From: Deltaproteobacteria bacterium
GTDB taxonomy: Bacteria > Myxococcota_A > Polyangia > Polyangiales > JADJMO01
Assembly: GCA_025363655.1 (NCBI GenBank)
Contig: JANYDK010000010.1
Span: forward strand, 1-63,081
DNA length: 63,081 bases
Direction of reading: 5' to 3'
Part shown: positions 1 through 8,803 of the stretch, piece by piece
Layout: each line of letters starts with the position of its first letter
Position numbering within the stretch: position 1 is the first letter of the stretch
Made by a program: the position numbers and the translations under genes
The notes under the pieces: model-generated
The model's database searches: none
Told to the model about the DNA's origin: nothing
What the model saw: only the letters and a program-made list of their open reading frames with translations

Positions 1-1039
1 CTCGGTACAGCGCGCCGGGCAGTTCTTCGGAGGCGTCTCTCACCCGATGGGCGCGCTCCGATGTGTCGGCGTGGCGCCGGAGCATCGCGGGCGCGGCGTC
101 CTTCGCACGATGCTCGACGACTCTCTACGTGAGCAACGCGACGCGGGGCTGACCATCTCCTCGCTCTATCCTTCGAGCCCGCGCACCTATCGCAGCTTCG
201 GGTACGAGCATTCGGGCGCCAACTTCGTTCGTCGGCATTCACTCGCCGCGCTCGGGGACGTCGGGCCGGCCAAGCTCGCGATCGAGCCCGTCGCGCACGA
301 CGAGATCGACGCTCTCTCGCCAGTGTACCGACGAGCGGCGCTCGAATCGAACGGCTGGATCGATCGAGGACACTGGTGGTGGTCGCGCGCGCTCCTCAAG
401 CCATTTTCGTCGAAGCAACCGCGCCTCTATCGCTTCGTGCGCAAGGAGGAAAACGCGATCGAAGGCTACGCGTCCTTCATCCAGCACGGCGATCACCATC
501 CGCTGCGGTTGCACGTGGCCGAGCTGGTGTGCGCCAGCGCCGATGCGATGCAGAGTGCGCTCTCCCTTCTCCATGCACACCGCTCGATGTTCGAGATGCT
601 CTCGTGGCTCAGTGGGCCCGTCGATTGGCTCGCGCCGTTCTTCGACGTGCCGGTAGGAGACGTCGAGGAGGAGGGAGCGCCGCTGCCGCATCCGATCAAT
701 CCGTGGATGACGCGCGTCCTCTCGCTGCGGCCTTGGCTCGAGGCGTGGCGCTATCCCCGAGGTCTCTCGCTCGAGCTCCACCTCGCTGTACGCGATGCGT
801 TGTTTGCCGAAAATTCAGGCTCATTTCGCGTTCGCGTCGAGGCTGGCGTCGCGAAGGTCGAGCCCGGTGGGCGTGGGAGCGTGCAGGTCGATGTGCGGGC
901 GCTGGCGGCGCTGATGGGCAGTCACGCGACGGTCGCCACGCTCGTGCATCGTGGTTTGCTCAGCGGCGATCGCGACGAGCTCGCCGACCTCGCCGGCGCT
1001 TTTGCCGGCATCCCGGCGTGGACCTGGGATTCGTTCTAG
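1..1039 (+). CDS. Eis-like GNAT N-acetyltransferase with SCP2-like C-terminus (5' truncated)
   Basis: The reading frame is open to the left edge with no stop, so the N-terminus lies outside the window; the first internal ATG is at 47. The visible N-terminal part carries the acetyl-CoA loop VAPEHRGRGV of GNAT enzymes, followed by a second degenerate acetyltransferase half (HWWWSR region, PRLYRF strand) and a C-terminal sterol-carrier-like domain ending in WTWDSF. This tripartite order is that of the Eis family (enhanced intracellular survival), whose members acetylate amines such as aminoglycosides or lysines. The substrate here cannot be read. The next gene begins 9 bases downstream, so the two may be cotranscribed. 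Confidence 0.85.
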   Translation, partial: SVQRAGQFFGGVSHPMGALRCVGVAPEHRGRGVLRTMLDDSLREQRDAGLTISSLYPSSPRTYRSFGYEHSGANFVRRHSLAALGDVGPAKLAIEPVAHDEIDALSPVYRRAALESNGWIDRGHWWWSRALLKPFSSKQPRLYRFVRKEENAIEGYASFIQHGDHHPLRLHVAELVCASADAMQSALSLLHAHRSMFEMLSWLSGPVDWLAPFFDVPVGDVEEEGAPLPHPINPWMTRVLSLRPWLEAWRYPRGLSLELHLAVRDALFAENSGSFRVRVEAGVAKVEPGGRGSVQVDVRALAALMGSHATVATLVHRGLLSGDRDELADLAGAFAGIPAWTWDSF

Positions 1040-1048
1040 CATCGCTCG

Positions 1049-2848
1049 ATGCGGACTCGCCTGCTCGCCACGCTCGCCGTCGTCGGTGCCACTCACGCGC
1101 TTCTTCTCGGTGGTCTCGCGGGCTGCAAAGACAAGGCGCCGCCGCCGCCGCAAGGAACGCCGAAGGTCGGGCCAGAACCGTCGGCGTCGGGGTCGGGTTC
1201 GAGTGCAGAGGCGAAGAAGCCAGCGCCCTCGGGCAAGCTGCAGGTCGTCGCCGCACGTGACGGACGAATCACCATCGGCGCCTTCGACGATGGCGCGATC
1301 TACGCGACGGCTGGGCTCTCGCTCGCGATCGCACGCGGCGGAGGCGAGCTCGTTCGCGACACCAAGTGGCTCTCGGGGTTGCCGGCCGACGGTTTCGGTG
1401 GCGGCTACGCGATGGACGACGTCACCTTCGGCGGAAAATTTCCCGACGACGCCTGGTCGACGAAGACGACGTACTACATGCGCGGCAGCTCCAACTGGGC
1501 CGTGTGGCACTGGCAAGAGGGCAAGTGGGCGACCGTCCCCAACCTCGAGGGGAAGCTCCTCTGGTACTACGCGTCGTTCGGGCCCTGGAAGGACGGTACG
1601 TCCCTCGCGCTCCGCCTCAACGACTTGCCGGCGATGGGCGAAGACGAGCCGCAGATGGCGGCGCTCTCGAAGCTCCTCGAGAAGTCCGTGCCTCGCTTCG
1701 AAGTCCCTGGAAAGCCGGGAAATAAAGCCGATTCGCTGCCGACGTTCGCCGCGGGGGCGCGGCCGGCGACCTTCTCTTCGCTCGCTTCGGGCGACGTCGT
1801 GGCGGTCTTCGAGCTCGGCATCGACGAAAAGGAAGTGACCAAGGTGCAGCGCTGGCCCGCCGGCGACGCGAAGGGAATCGTCGAGGTGCCGCCGGGCGTG
1901 ACCAAGACGCTCGATCGGCCGGTGCTGAAGATGGCGTCCGCGAACGACGTCTGGCTCGGCGGCGCGGTCGATGCCAAGGCGTACCTCGCGCACTTCGACG
2001 GCAAGGCATGGACGAAGCTCGACGTGACGATGAAGGGCGACGTCGCGTCGATCGCGCAAGCGACCGACGGCACCGTGTGGATCGCCACCGCGCCCGATCC
2101 GGACGACAAGGGCGACGTCGGTCTCGGGGAGCTGTGGAAGCGGGCGAAGGGCGCGGCGACGTTCGAGCTGGTGCCGCTTCCGACCATGAAATTCCCTGGT
2201 GACGGCGTCGATCACCTCGCTCTCGGCAGCGCCTCCGGACCGCCGGTGTGGGATGTCGAGAAGGGGGAGAAGAAGGACGGCGAGGCCGACTGGTATCTCG
2301 CGCCGCGCCAGGTCGTCGTCGCTCCCGATGGCGAGCCGTTCGTCGCCGCCATCGCCGTCGACGATCCGAAGAACTCACCGGCCAACGGCTATCCGATGGC
2401 CGCGCAAGGGCGTTGGGCCGTGTTGCGCATCAAGGCGCCGAGTGCGCGGCTCGACTTCCCGGCGCGCGACATGGTCATCGTCGAGACCCAAGACCTCGAC
2501 GACGTCACCATCGCCTCGGCGGTGAAGGCGTCGAAGGACTGCAGCGCATTCTTCGTCTCGGCTGGCGACGTTCCAGAGGGCGCGGCCGCCAATTGGGATC
2601 CGGTCGATCTGCGCGCCGCCGTCAAAGATCTCTCCGGTCCCGTGGGCGACCTCGACGCCTACGAGGTGAAAATGCAGGGGAAACGTCGCGTCGGTTTCTA
2701 TCTACCCCTCTGCATCGACGACTGCGCGAAGTGGGTCGACGGGTTCGTCGCCGCGCTGACGAAGAAGCTCCCGGCGGCGCCGAAGCTCTACTGCCGCACG
2801 CCGCTGGTGACGCGTGAGCTCGCGATCACGTTGCCACCGGCGAAGTGA
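1049..2848 (+). CDS. Probable lipoprotein with propeller-like repeats, function unknown
   Basis: 599 residues. The N-terminus is a lipoprotein signal: basic MRTR, a hydrophobic stretch, and lipobox LAGC with the acceptor Cys at residue 26. A Pro/Ser/Ala-rich linker (about 30-65) follows, typical of myxobacterial lipoproteins. The body contains strand-rich segments resembling beta-propeller blades (NDVWLGGAVD, ATDGTVWIAT), and the C-terminal 100 residues have four Cys that could pair in the periplasm or outside the cell. I recognise no catalytic motif. It follows the acetyltransferase by 9 bases and ends 3 bases before the hydrolase, so the three probably form one transcript. Confidence 0.75.
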   Translation: MRTRLLATLAVVGATHALLLGGLAGCKDKAPPPPQGTPKVGPEPSASGSGSSAEAKKPAPSGKLQVVAARDGRITIGAFDDGAIYATAGLSLAIARGGGELVRDTKWLSGLPADGFGGGYAMDDVTFGGKFPDDAWSTKTTYYMRGSSNWAVWHWQEGKWATVPNLEGKLLWYYASFGPWKDGTSLALRLNDLPAMGEDEPQMAALSKLLEKSVPRFEVPGKPGNKADSLPTFAAGARPATFSSLASGDVVAVFELGIDEKEVTKVQRWPAGDAKGIVEVPPGVTKTLDRPVLKMASANDVWLGGAVDAKAYLAHFDGKAWTKLDVTMKGDVASIAQATDGTVWIATAPDPDDKGDVGLGELWKRAKGAATFELVPLPTMKFPGDGVDHLALGSASGPPVWDVEKGEKKDGEADWYLAPRQVVVAPDGEPFVAAIAVDDPKNSPANGYPMAAQGRWAVLRIKAPSARLDFPARDMVIVETQDLDDVTIASAVKASKDCSAFFVSAGDVPEGAAANWDPVDLRAAVKDLSGPVGDLDAYEVKMQGKRRVGFYLPLCIDDCAKWVDGFVAALTKKLPAAPKLYCRTPLVTRELAITLPPAK

Positions 2849-2851
2849 AGC

Positions 2852-3697
2852 GTGACCTCGCGCGGCAAGCGCATACTCCGGCGGGTCGCGATCGTCCTCG
2901 CCGTGCTCTATGCGCTCTCTTGCCTCGCGGTCGCCCTTCTCTATCGACGTTTTCTCTACTGGCCGCGGCCGGCGCACGTCTTTTCGCAGAAGGTCGCGCC
3001 GGCGGAGAAGCACCGACTCGGAAGCGATGGTGTCGACGCGGTCACGCTCTTCTGTCGCGGGAATGACGACGGACCGGTCGTCGTCTACTTTCATGGGAAC
3101 TCCGAGGCGGCCGGCGACGACCGTTGGTTCGCGACGGACTGCACGCCGAGCGCACGCCCGTGGGCGGCGGTCGAATATCGAGGTTATGGACTCTCTGCGG
3201 CGGCAGGATCACCCACGGAAAAAGGCATCTACGCCGACGCCGAGGCAGGCCTGGCGATGCTTCGCGACGAGGGCTTCGGAGAAGATCGCACGGTGCTCGT
3301 CGGCTTCTCGCTCGGCACCGGAGTCGCGGTCGAGATGGCGAGCCGCGGGCATGGTCGTGCGCTCTTGCTCCTCGCACCCTTCACGTCGATTCCGCGCGTC
3401 CTCGATCGATGGGCGTTCATGCTCCCGACGCGGCTCCTCGTCGGCGATCGCTACGACTCGCTTTCGAAGGCGAGCACGGTGCACGTACCGACCTTGATCG
3501 TCCACGGCGACGCCGATCGCGTCGTGCCCTACGCGATGGGCGTCGAGCTCTCTCAGGCGATCACCGGCGCCACCTTGCTGACGATGCCCGGCGCTGGGCA
3601 CAACGATCTCTTCGTCTACGAGCCGACGAAGGCCTCGACGACCATGGATGCGTTCATCGCCACCGCGGGAGCTGCGGGTACGCCGAAGGTTCCGTGA
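2852..3697 (+). CDS. Membrane-anchored alpha/beta hydrolase
   Basis: 281 residues from a GTG 3 bases after the upstream stop. A basic N-terminus (TSRGKRILRR) and one TM helix (about 11-31) anchor the protein. The rest is an alpha/beta-hydrolase fold of the ABHD13/Bem46 type: oxyanion segment YFHGN (79-83), nucleophile elbow GFSLGTG with Ser153, acid Asp222 in HGDADRVVP, and His250 in GAGH. All three catalytic residues are present, so an active serine esterase, thioesterase or peptidase is likely; the substrate is unknown. The TGA stop overlaps GTG 3694 of the next frame, but the preferred start of that gene lies further in. Confidence 0.87.
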   Translation: MTSRGKRILRRVAIVLAVLYALSCLAVALLYRRFLYWPRPAHVFSQKVAPAEKHRLGSDGVDAVTLFCRGNDDGPVVVYFHGNSEAAGDDRWFATDCTPSARPWAAVEYRGYGLSAAAGSPTEKGIYADAEAGLAMLRDEGFGEDRTVLVGFSLGTGVAVEMASRGHGRALLLLAPFTSIPRVLDRWAFMLPTRLLVGDRYDSLSKASTVHVPTLIVHGDADRVVPYAMGVELSQAITGATLLTMPGAGHNDLFVYEPTKASTTMDAFIATAGAAGTPKVP

Positions 3698-3738
3698 CCG
3701 TGCTTCCGGCCCGCGCGTCGTCGTGCCACTCGCCTCCC

Positions 3739-4980
3739 GTGAGCCGGAGTCGGGCATCGTCGTGGCTCTTCGCGTGTGCGCTCGCGTGCACGGGCGCTCT
3801 CGTGATGGGCCCGCTGCGTGCGGAAGCGCCCGAGGCGTCGGCCGAGGACAAGGAGTCTGCGCGCGTCCTCTTCGGCATCGGGCTCGGGCTCCTGGAGAAA
3901 GGTGAAGCTCGCCTCGCGCTCGAGAAGTTCGAGCTCGCCGACAAGCTCTACAGCACGCCGATCACCTCCCTTCAGGTCGGCAAGACGCACCTCGCGCTCA
4001 GCGAGCTGGTGGCCGCGCATGCAGCGTTCATCAAGGTGGCGACCATCCCGGTGCGCACCAGCGAGTCGGAGAAATCAGCGGCGGCGCGCGACGAAGCCGC
4101 GAAGCTCGCGCTCGAGGTCCGGCCGCGGCTCGCCGAGCTGCGCGTCGCGTTGATTGGACTCGGCGACGATCGACTCTCGGCGATGACGCTCGATGCGCGG
4201 CCGGTTGCCTCGCCGCAATTCTACGCGCCGCAGCTCCTCGATCCGGGTGTTCACCACGTGCTCGTCCGCGTGTCGGGCGTCGATGCCCAGGGCGGCGCGC
4301 GCGTCCGCGAGCTCTCGGCCACGGTCTCGCTGAAGGAAGGCGAGAAGCACATGGTCAGCATCGAGGTGCCTCCCACCGGCGACGAACCCGTGATCGAGGA
4401 CGACGCCGACTTCGACAAGCCGCCGCCGCACCTCTTGATCGTCCCTCGCGTCGCGCTGCTCCTCACCGGCATCGCGCGCAGCACGACCACCTGCGAGGGC
4501 TCGGGTTGCGCGTCGCAGGAGAACGACATCGACCGCAGCGATCAATCCGGCGTCTCGCTCGCTCTCGATGCGCTGAGGCCGATCGGTCGGAATTTCCGCC
4601 TCGGACTGTCCGTGCTGTGGGTGCCGAAGCTGCAACTGCAGGCCTCGACGAGCGGACATGATTGGACGTTCGCACCGGTGGCCGAGGGCTTGCTCCCCTT
4701 GTCGAAGGGACTCGGCGCGTTCGGGCGCGCGCAGGTCGGCGCGATGGTCTTCGATTGCTGCGATGCGGGTCGGCACCTCACGCTCGTCTACGGCTTCGGC
4801 GGCGGGCTCGTCGTCGCGCTCACGGCAGCCGTCTCGCTCCGCGCCGAGTTCCTCTACCAGCGCACCGTGCCCTTCACCTTGCGGCAATACAGCGACGCCG
4901 CCCGATCGAATTCGAACTTCACCGACAAGCTCACGAGCGATCGCCTCTGGACTCTCCTCGGCATCGAGTGGGGTTTCTGA
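3739..4980 (+). CDS. Envelope protein: helical N-terminus, PEGA-like domain, C-terminal barrel (copy 1)
   Basis: 413 residues from GTG 3739, chosen because the protein then begins SRSRASSW, matching the start of its tandem paralogue, and is followed by a clean signal peptide ending near LRAEA. Residues about 35-125 are alpha-helical and TPR-like (SARVLFGIGLGLLEKGE, LALEKFELADKLYST). About 130-215 look like a PEGA-type beta domain (LDPGVHHVLVRVSG). The C-terminal half has alternating hydrophobic strands ending in LWTLLGIEWGF, with a terminal aromatic as in outer-membrane barrels. GTGs at 3694 and 3700 are possible earlier starts. Role unknown; probably an outer-membrane or periplasmic structural protein. 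It is about 70 bases upstream of copy 2. Confidence 0.75.
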   Translation: MSRSRASSWLFACALACTGALVMGPLRAEAPEASAEDKESARVLFGIGLGLLEKGEARLALEKFELADKLYSTPITSLQVGKTHLALSELVAAHAAFIKVATIPVRTSESEKSAAARDEAAKLALEVRPRLAELRVALIGLGDDRLSAMTLDARPVASPQFYAPQLLDPGVHHVLVRVSGVDAQGGARVRELSATVSLKEGEKHMVSIEVPPTGDEPVIEDDADFDKPPPHLLIVPRVALLLTGIARSTTTCEGSGCASQENDIDRSDQSGVSLALDALRPIGRNFRLGLSVLWVPKLQLQASTSGHDWTFAPVAEGLLPLSKGLGAFGRAQVGAMVFDCCDAGRHLTLVYGFGGGLVVALTAAVSLRAEFLYQRTVPFTLRQYSDAARSNSNFTDKLTSDRLWTLLGIEWGF

Positions 4981-5051
4981 CGAAGTTGTCCTGTCGCAGG
5001 AAGGCGTCGCGCGGCGTTGGTGCCCGCGTTGCGTCGTGGCACGGAGCCGCG

Positions 5052-6371
5052 GTGAGCCGATTTCGTACGTCTTGGTCTCCGGGCGCGCTCATCGCGTGCG
5101 CGCTCCTGCTCGCGAGTGCGCGGGACGTCCATGCGGCGGGAGAGGCTCCGGCGGAGGTCTCGGCGGAGGTCTCGGCGGAGGACAAAGAGTCGGCGCGCGT
5201 CCTCTTCGGGCTCGGTCTCGGTCTCCTCGAGAAGGGCGAGACGCGCCTCGCGCTCGAGAAATTCGTGCTCGCCGACAAGCTCTACAGCACGCCGATCACC
5301 TCGCTGCAGCTCGGCAAGACGCACCTGGAGCTCGGTGAGCTGGTCGAGGCCTACGGCGCGTTCACCAAGGTCGCGAGCATTCCTCTGCGCGCGAGCGAGT
5401 CCGAGAAGTCGGCGGAAGCGCGCGACGAAGCGGCGAAGCTGGCGACCGAAGTGCGCCCGCGGCTCGCCGAGCTCTCGGTGACGATCGTCGGCGTCTCGCC
5501 GGGCACGCCGGTGACCTTGAGCATCGACGGACGTCCTCTCGCGTCGCCATGGTCGCCGGAGCCGCACCTCGTCAATCCGGGCGAGCACACGCTGCTCGTG
5601 CAGGTCTCCGGCACCGATCCGAAGGGCGGCGCGCGCGTGCGCGAGGTGACCGCGCGATGGACCTTGAAAGAAGGGCAAAAACGCTCGATCCAAATGGAGG
5701 TGCCGCCCGCCGTCGAGGCGACGCCAGAGCCGATCGTCGTCTCGACCGAGCGGGCGATTCCGCGCGTCTTGATCGTGCCGCGGGTCGGGTTCCTTCTCTC
5801 CGGCATCGCCCGCAACTCGTTCACCTGCGAGGGACCGGGATGCGGCAGCTCGGAGGCCAGCGTCGATCTCACCGATCAGTCGGGCCTGTCCTTCGCGCTC
5901 GACGTGCTGAGGCCGCTCTTTCGCAACTTTCGCGTCGGCGTGTCCGCGCTCTACGTCCCCAAATTGCGGCTGCAGAACGTCGCCACCGGTCGAGACTTCA
6001 CGCTGGCGCCCGTCCTCGAAGGGTTCGTCGATCTCTCGCGGACCGTCGGCCTCTTCGGTCGTGTGCAGGGCGGGATGATGATCTACGCGCCCATCGCGCA
6101 GGGCGTCGGTCCCGTGACGAACTTCTTTGCGTTGCAAGACTGCTGCGTCGACACCGAGACGCACGTCGCGTTCGTCTACGGCTTCGGAGCCGGGCTCGTC
6201 GTCGCCGTCGCCAACGGCCTCGCGCTCCGCGCCGAGCTGCTCTTCCAACGCACGTCGCCGATGGTCGTCGCGACCTCACACGAGCCGCGTAGCGGCGGCA
6301 CCGCCGACGGCAAGGCGACGCTGGTCAGCGATCGGATGTGGATGCTCCTCGGCCTCGAGTGGGGGCTTTAG
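5052..6371 (+). CDS. Envelope protein: helical N-terminus, PEGA-like domain, C-terminal barrel (copy 2)
   Basis: 439 residues from GTG 5052 (SRFRTSW, then a signal peptide ending near DVHAA). It is a clear tandem duplicate of the preceding gene: SARVLFGLGLGLLEKGE, ADKLYSTPITSLQLGKTHL and the closing GLEWGL correspond almost residue for residue. An insert with two VSAE repeats follows the signal peptide, and a longer loop (VGPVTNFFALQDCC) sits before the last strands. The domain order is the same: helical repeats, PEGA-like sandwich, barrel-like C-terminus. No enzyme motif is visible. The duplication suggests dosage or partner diversification in the envelope. Confidence 0.77.
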   Translation: MSRFRTSWSPGALIACALLLASARDVHAAGEAPAEVSAEVSAEDKESARVLFGLGLGLLEKGETRLALEKFVLADKLYSTPITSLQLGKTHLELGELVEAYGAFTKVASIPLRASESEKSAEARDEAAKLATEVRPRLAELSVTIVGVSPGTPVTLSIDGRPLASPWSPEPHLVNPGEHTLLVQVSGTDPKGGARVREVTARWTLKEGQKRSIQMEVPPAVEATPEPIVVSTERAIPRVLIVPRVGFLLSGIARNSFTCEGPGCGSSEASVDLTDQSGLSFALDVLRPLFRNFRVGVSALYVPKLRLQNVATGRDFTLAPVLEGFVDLSRTVGLFGRVQGGMMIYAPIAQGVGPVTNFFALQDCCVDTETHVAFVYGFGAGLVVAVANGLALRAELLFQRTSPMVVATSHEPRSGGTADGKATLVSDRMWMLLGLEWGL

Positions 6372-6415
6372 TCCGGCGACCGAGCGAAACGAGACTGTCC
6401 GGCAAAGCGAATCGC

Positions 6416-7084
6416 CTAGAAGTCGAAAGCGAAGCCGAAGGCAATGCCGTAGAGGCTGCGGCGCGTCTGGCTCGTCGACGAGATGTTTCCGAGCGTGCCG
6501 CTGTCGTTGACGATGCCGCCGGCGAGGCCGATTTCCGCAGTCGGACCAATGGTGAAGTCGAAGTGCTCGCTGACGCGCGCGACGATGAAGACTTCACCGC
6601 CGATCATCAAATCGTTGCCGCGGATGTGCCGGCCGTAGTCGAAGTGGAAGAACGTCACCCCGCCGCGCATCCACAGCGCGACGGAACGAGAGAGCTGCAC
6701 GCTGAAGCCGATGCGCGGGGAGAAGCCGAGGATGGTCACCGAGTCACCGTCGGTCAGCGGCGAGGGCGCTTCGGAGTAGTGGAGGCCGCCGCCGAGCGAG
6801 ACGTGATCGGTGGCGAAGACGTGCGCGCCGAGTCGGGTGATCGGACCGTAGGCGAAGAAGCCGTTGCTGCTGCCGTAGCGGCTGAGCGAGACCTCGCTGT
6901 CGGCGTTACGGTTGCTGGTCGCGAGCTGCGTGAATCGTTCGCGGAGAATGCCGCCGAGGTTGTCGAGCGCGACCACGACTCGCCCGCGCTTGCCGAAGGC
7001 CTCGTCGTTGCCGGCGGCACGCGCCTCGCCCATGAATCCGAAGATGGCGACGAGCGCGAAAGCGGCGTGGGACACCTTGATCAT
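6416..7084 (-). CDS. Small outer-membrane beta-barrel protein (copy B)
   Basis: 222 residues with a Sec signal peptide (MIKVSHAAFALVAIFGF, cleavage near EARA-AG). The mature part is Gly/aromatic-rich with alternating strands (RIGFSVQLSRSVALWMRGGVTFFHFDYG) and ends in GFAFDF; the terminal Phe is the usual BAM-recognition residue of outer-membrane proteins. It is the second gene of a two-gene unit: its ATG directly abuts the stop of the upstream relative. No transport or enzymatic motif is seen. Confidence 0.72.
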   Translation of the reverse strand: MIKVSHAAFALVAIFGFMGEARAAGNDEAFGKRGRVVVALDNLGGILRERFTQLATSNRNADSEVSLSRYGSSNGFFAYGPITRLGAHVFATDHVSLGGGLHYSEAPSPLTDGDSVTILGFSPRIGFSVQLSRSVALWMRGGVTFFHFDYGRHIRGNDLMIGGEVFIVARVSEHFDFTIGPTAEIGLAGGIVNDSGTLGNISSTSQTRRSLYGIAFGFAFDF

Positions 7085-7738
7085 CTAGAAATCCGCCATC
7101 AGGCCGAGGAGGATGCCCATCGCGCGATAAGATGCGTCGGCGTTCTTCGCCTCGTCGTGTCCGACGATCGAGCGCTCGAAGGTGGGACCGAGGAGCACTC
7201 CGAAATGCTTCGTCGGCGTGAAGACGAGCGACGCGTCGGTGGCAACTCCGACGATGTAGCCAGGCTGGCTCTTGGACACCGGCAGGTAGATGGTCATCCC
7301 GATGCGCACCCAGAGCGCGACCTTGTCGCTGAACGGATGCGCGTAGCCGACACGGGGCTCGATGCCGAGGAAGAGGAGGCCGTCGCCACCGACGCCATCT
7401 TTGCTCGGCGCGATCCACCACATCTGCAGGCGCGTGCCGAAGGTGACGCCGTGTTCGCCGATCCAATCGAGGCCGATGCGCGTGCCGAGCACCCCGGGAA
7501 AGAGGCCGCGACTGTCGAGGGAGTTGTTCTTCGGATAGACCTCGTTGAAGCCGAGGGCTCGTTCGCTGACGACGCCGAAGACGTTCTCGACCGAAACCGC
7601 CGCCGAGGAGCGACGTCCGAACCCGGGAGCGCTCGCCGGCCCGACGATGCTGTCTTGGGCTTGCGCGCGCGACGGCAAGCTCGCGCTGGCCACCACCAGC
7701 GTCGAGAAAATCGCCAGCGTGGGCAGGACCAGACGCAT
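7085..7738 (-). CDS. Small outer-membrane beta-barrel protein (copy A)
   Basis: 217 residues with a signal peptide (MRLVLPTLAIFSTLVV, cleavage near RAQA-QD). The mature sequence alternates hydrophobic strands and glycine turns (GTRIGLDWIGEHGVTFGTRL, SDKVALWVRIGMT) and ends LLGLMADF, like its downstream neighbour, which has the same length and strand pattern. I infer an old tandem duplication. The TAG stop is followed at once by the ATG of copy B, so translation is probably coupled. It diverges from the methyltransferase gene, leaving a short shared promoter region. Confidence 0.72.
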   Translation of the reverse strand: MRLVLPTLAIFSTLVVASASLPSRAQAQDSIVGPASAPGFGRRSSAAVSVENVFGVVSERALGFNEVYPKNNSLDSRGLFPGVLGTRIGLDWIGEHGVTFGTRLQMWWIAPSKDGVGGDGLLFLGIEPRVGYAHPFSDKVALWVRIGMTIYLPVSKSQPGYIVGVATDASLVFTPTKHFGVLLGPTFERSIVGHDEAKNADASYRAMGILLGLMADF

Positions 7739-7834
7739 CGCGGGCCCAGCCTAGTCACACTTCGCCAGAGATGCTCCGCAAGTTCGCGCGACGGTCCGGA
7801 GGCGATGTTTTCTCGTACTCTCGTACCCATCGCG

Positions 7835-8638
7835 ATGCCCTCCCTCTACGCCCAACCGCTCGTCTATCGGATGCTCTTCGACGCGATCGACGTCGACGTG
7901 CCGTTCTATCGAGCGCTCGGCGAACGCTTCGCGAGCACGCGGCCGACGCTGGAGTGTGGCGTCGGGGCGGGTCGCATGGCGCTGGCATTCGCGCGCGCGG
8001 GGCTCTCGCTCCATGGGGTCGACGTCGACGCTTCGATGCTCGCCGACCTCCGACGACGGCTCGACGCCGAGCCCGGGGAGTTGCGCGCGCGCGTCTCCTG
8101 CGAAGAGGCCGACGTGCGCACCATGCGGCTGGAGAGGCGCTTCCCGCTCGTCATCTCGCCCTTCAACAGCCTTGCGCATCAGCTCTCGCTGGGTGAGCTT
8201 CGCGCCTTTTTTCAGGGCGTTCGCGCGCATCTCGAGGACGACGGCGTCTTCGCCTTCGACCTCTGGATCCCCGATCCGAACACGCTCCGCGGCGCCGTCG
8301 CCGACTCGCCGCGCTTTCTCGATCCGCGCACCGGAGTCCCCACGCGGTGCACCGAACGAAAGACCTACGACCCGTTCACCCAGGTGCTCACCGTCGATCT
8401 CGAGCTGCGTCACGTCGACCTCGAGGACGGTGATGCGGGCGAGCACCTCTCGCTTCGTCTTCGGCAGATCTTCCCCGAGGAGGCGCGGCTCCTCGTCGAG
8501 TCGTGTGGCTTCGAAGTGCTCCATCGCACGAGCCGATTTTCGACGTTCGTCGAAGGCGCGCCGCAGCTCGAAGACGAAGCCGAGGACGAACGCGGCGACA
8601 TGATCGCGTGGGTGTGCAGGCCGTCGCAAAGGCGCTGA
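7835..8638 (+). CDS. Class I SAM-dependent methyltransferase
   Basis: 267 residues from ATG 7835; an in-frame ATG at 7805 would add ten residues of unlikely sequence. Motif I reads LECGVGAGRMA, followed by the acidic strand end LHGVDVDASML that should hold the ribose hydroxyls of S-adenosylmethionine, and a later ISPFNSLAHQ segment in the position of motif IV. The C-terminus (QIFPEEARLLVESCGFEV) is the usual closing helix-strand of this fold. The acceptor is unknown. Two perfect copies of TCTCGTAC lie just upstream (7811-7826). Confidence 0.85.
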   Translation: MPSLYAQPLVYRMLFDAIDVDVPFYRALGERFASTRPTLECGVGAGRMALAFARAGLSLHGVDVDASMLADLRRRLDAEPGELRARVSCEEADVRTMRLERRFPLVISPFNSLAHQLSLGELRAFFQGVRAHLEDDGVFAFDLWIPDPNTLRGAVADSPRFLDPRTGVPTRCTERKTYDPFTQVLTVDLELRHVDLEDGDAGEHLSLRLRQIFPEEARLLVESCGFEVLHRTSRFSTFVEGAPQLEDEAEDERGDMIAWVCRPSQRR

Positions 8639-8757
8639 CTCGTTCCTGCGAAGGGCTCTACGCCGTGGCTGTCGCCTTTCGCACCCGATCTCTGTCGCGG
8701 AGGGGCCACAGCCCCTGGGCCGATTCACGGACAGTGCTGAATCGAAGCCCAGAATTC

Positions 8758-8772
8758 ACTGGTCAGACCAGT
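8758..8772. repeat. Short perfect inverted repeat upstream of the envelope gene pair
   Basis: ACTGGT-CAG-ACCAGT, a six-base inverted repeat with a three-base centre, about 32 bases before the start of the next gene. It could be a small operator or a leader hairpin. Nothing ties it to a particular regulator. Confidence 0.35.
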
Positions 8773-8803
8773 TGGCGCGCCCGTTGCTGAAGGGGCGGGC
8801 ACC

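Noticed and set aside
376-1260. Long open frames rich in Arg on both strands throughout the window
   Set aside because: They are shadows of real genes in high-GC DNA: no domain motifs, extreme Arg/Ala/Pro content, complete overlap with well-supported genes.
3124-3738. N-terminal extension of the first PEGA-like envelope gene across the hydrolase gene
   Set aside because: The extension lies wholly over a convincing hydrolase with an intact triad and has no homologous look; the paralogue fixes the start near 3739.
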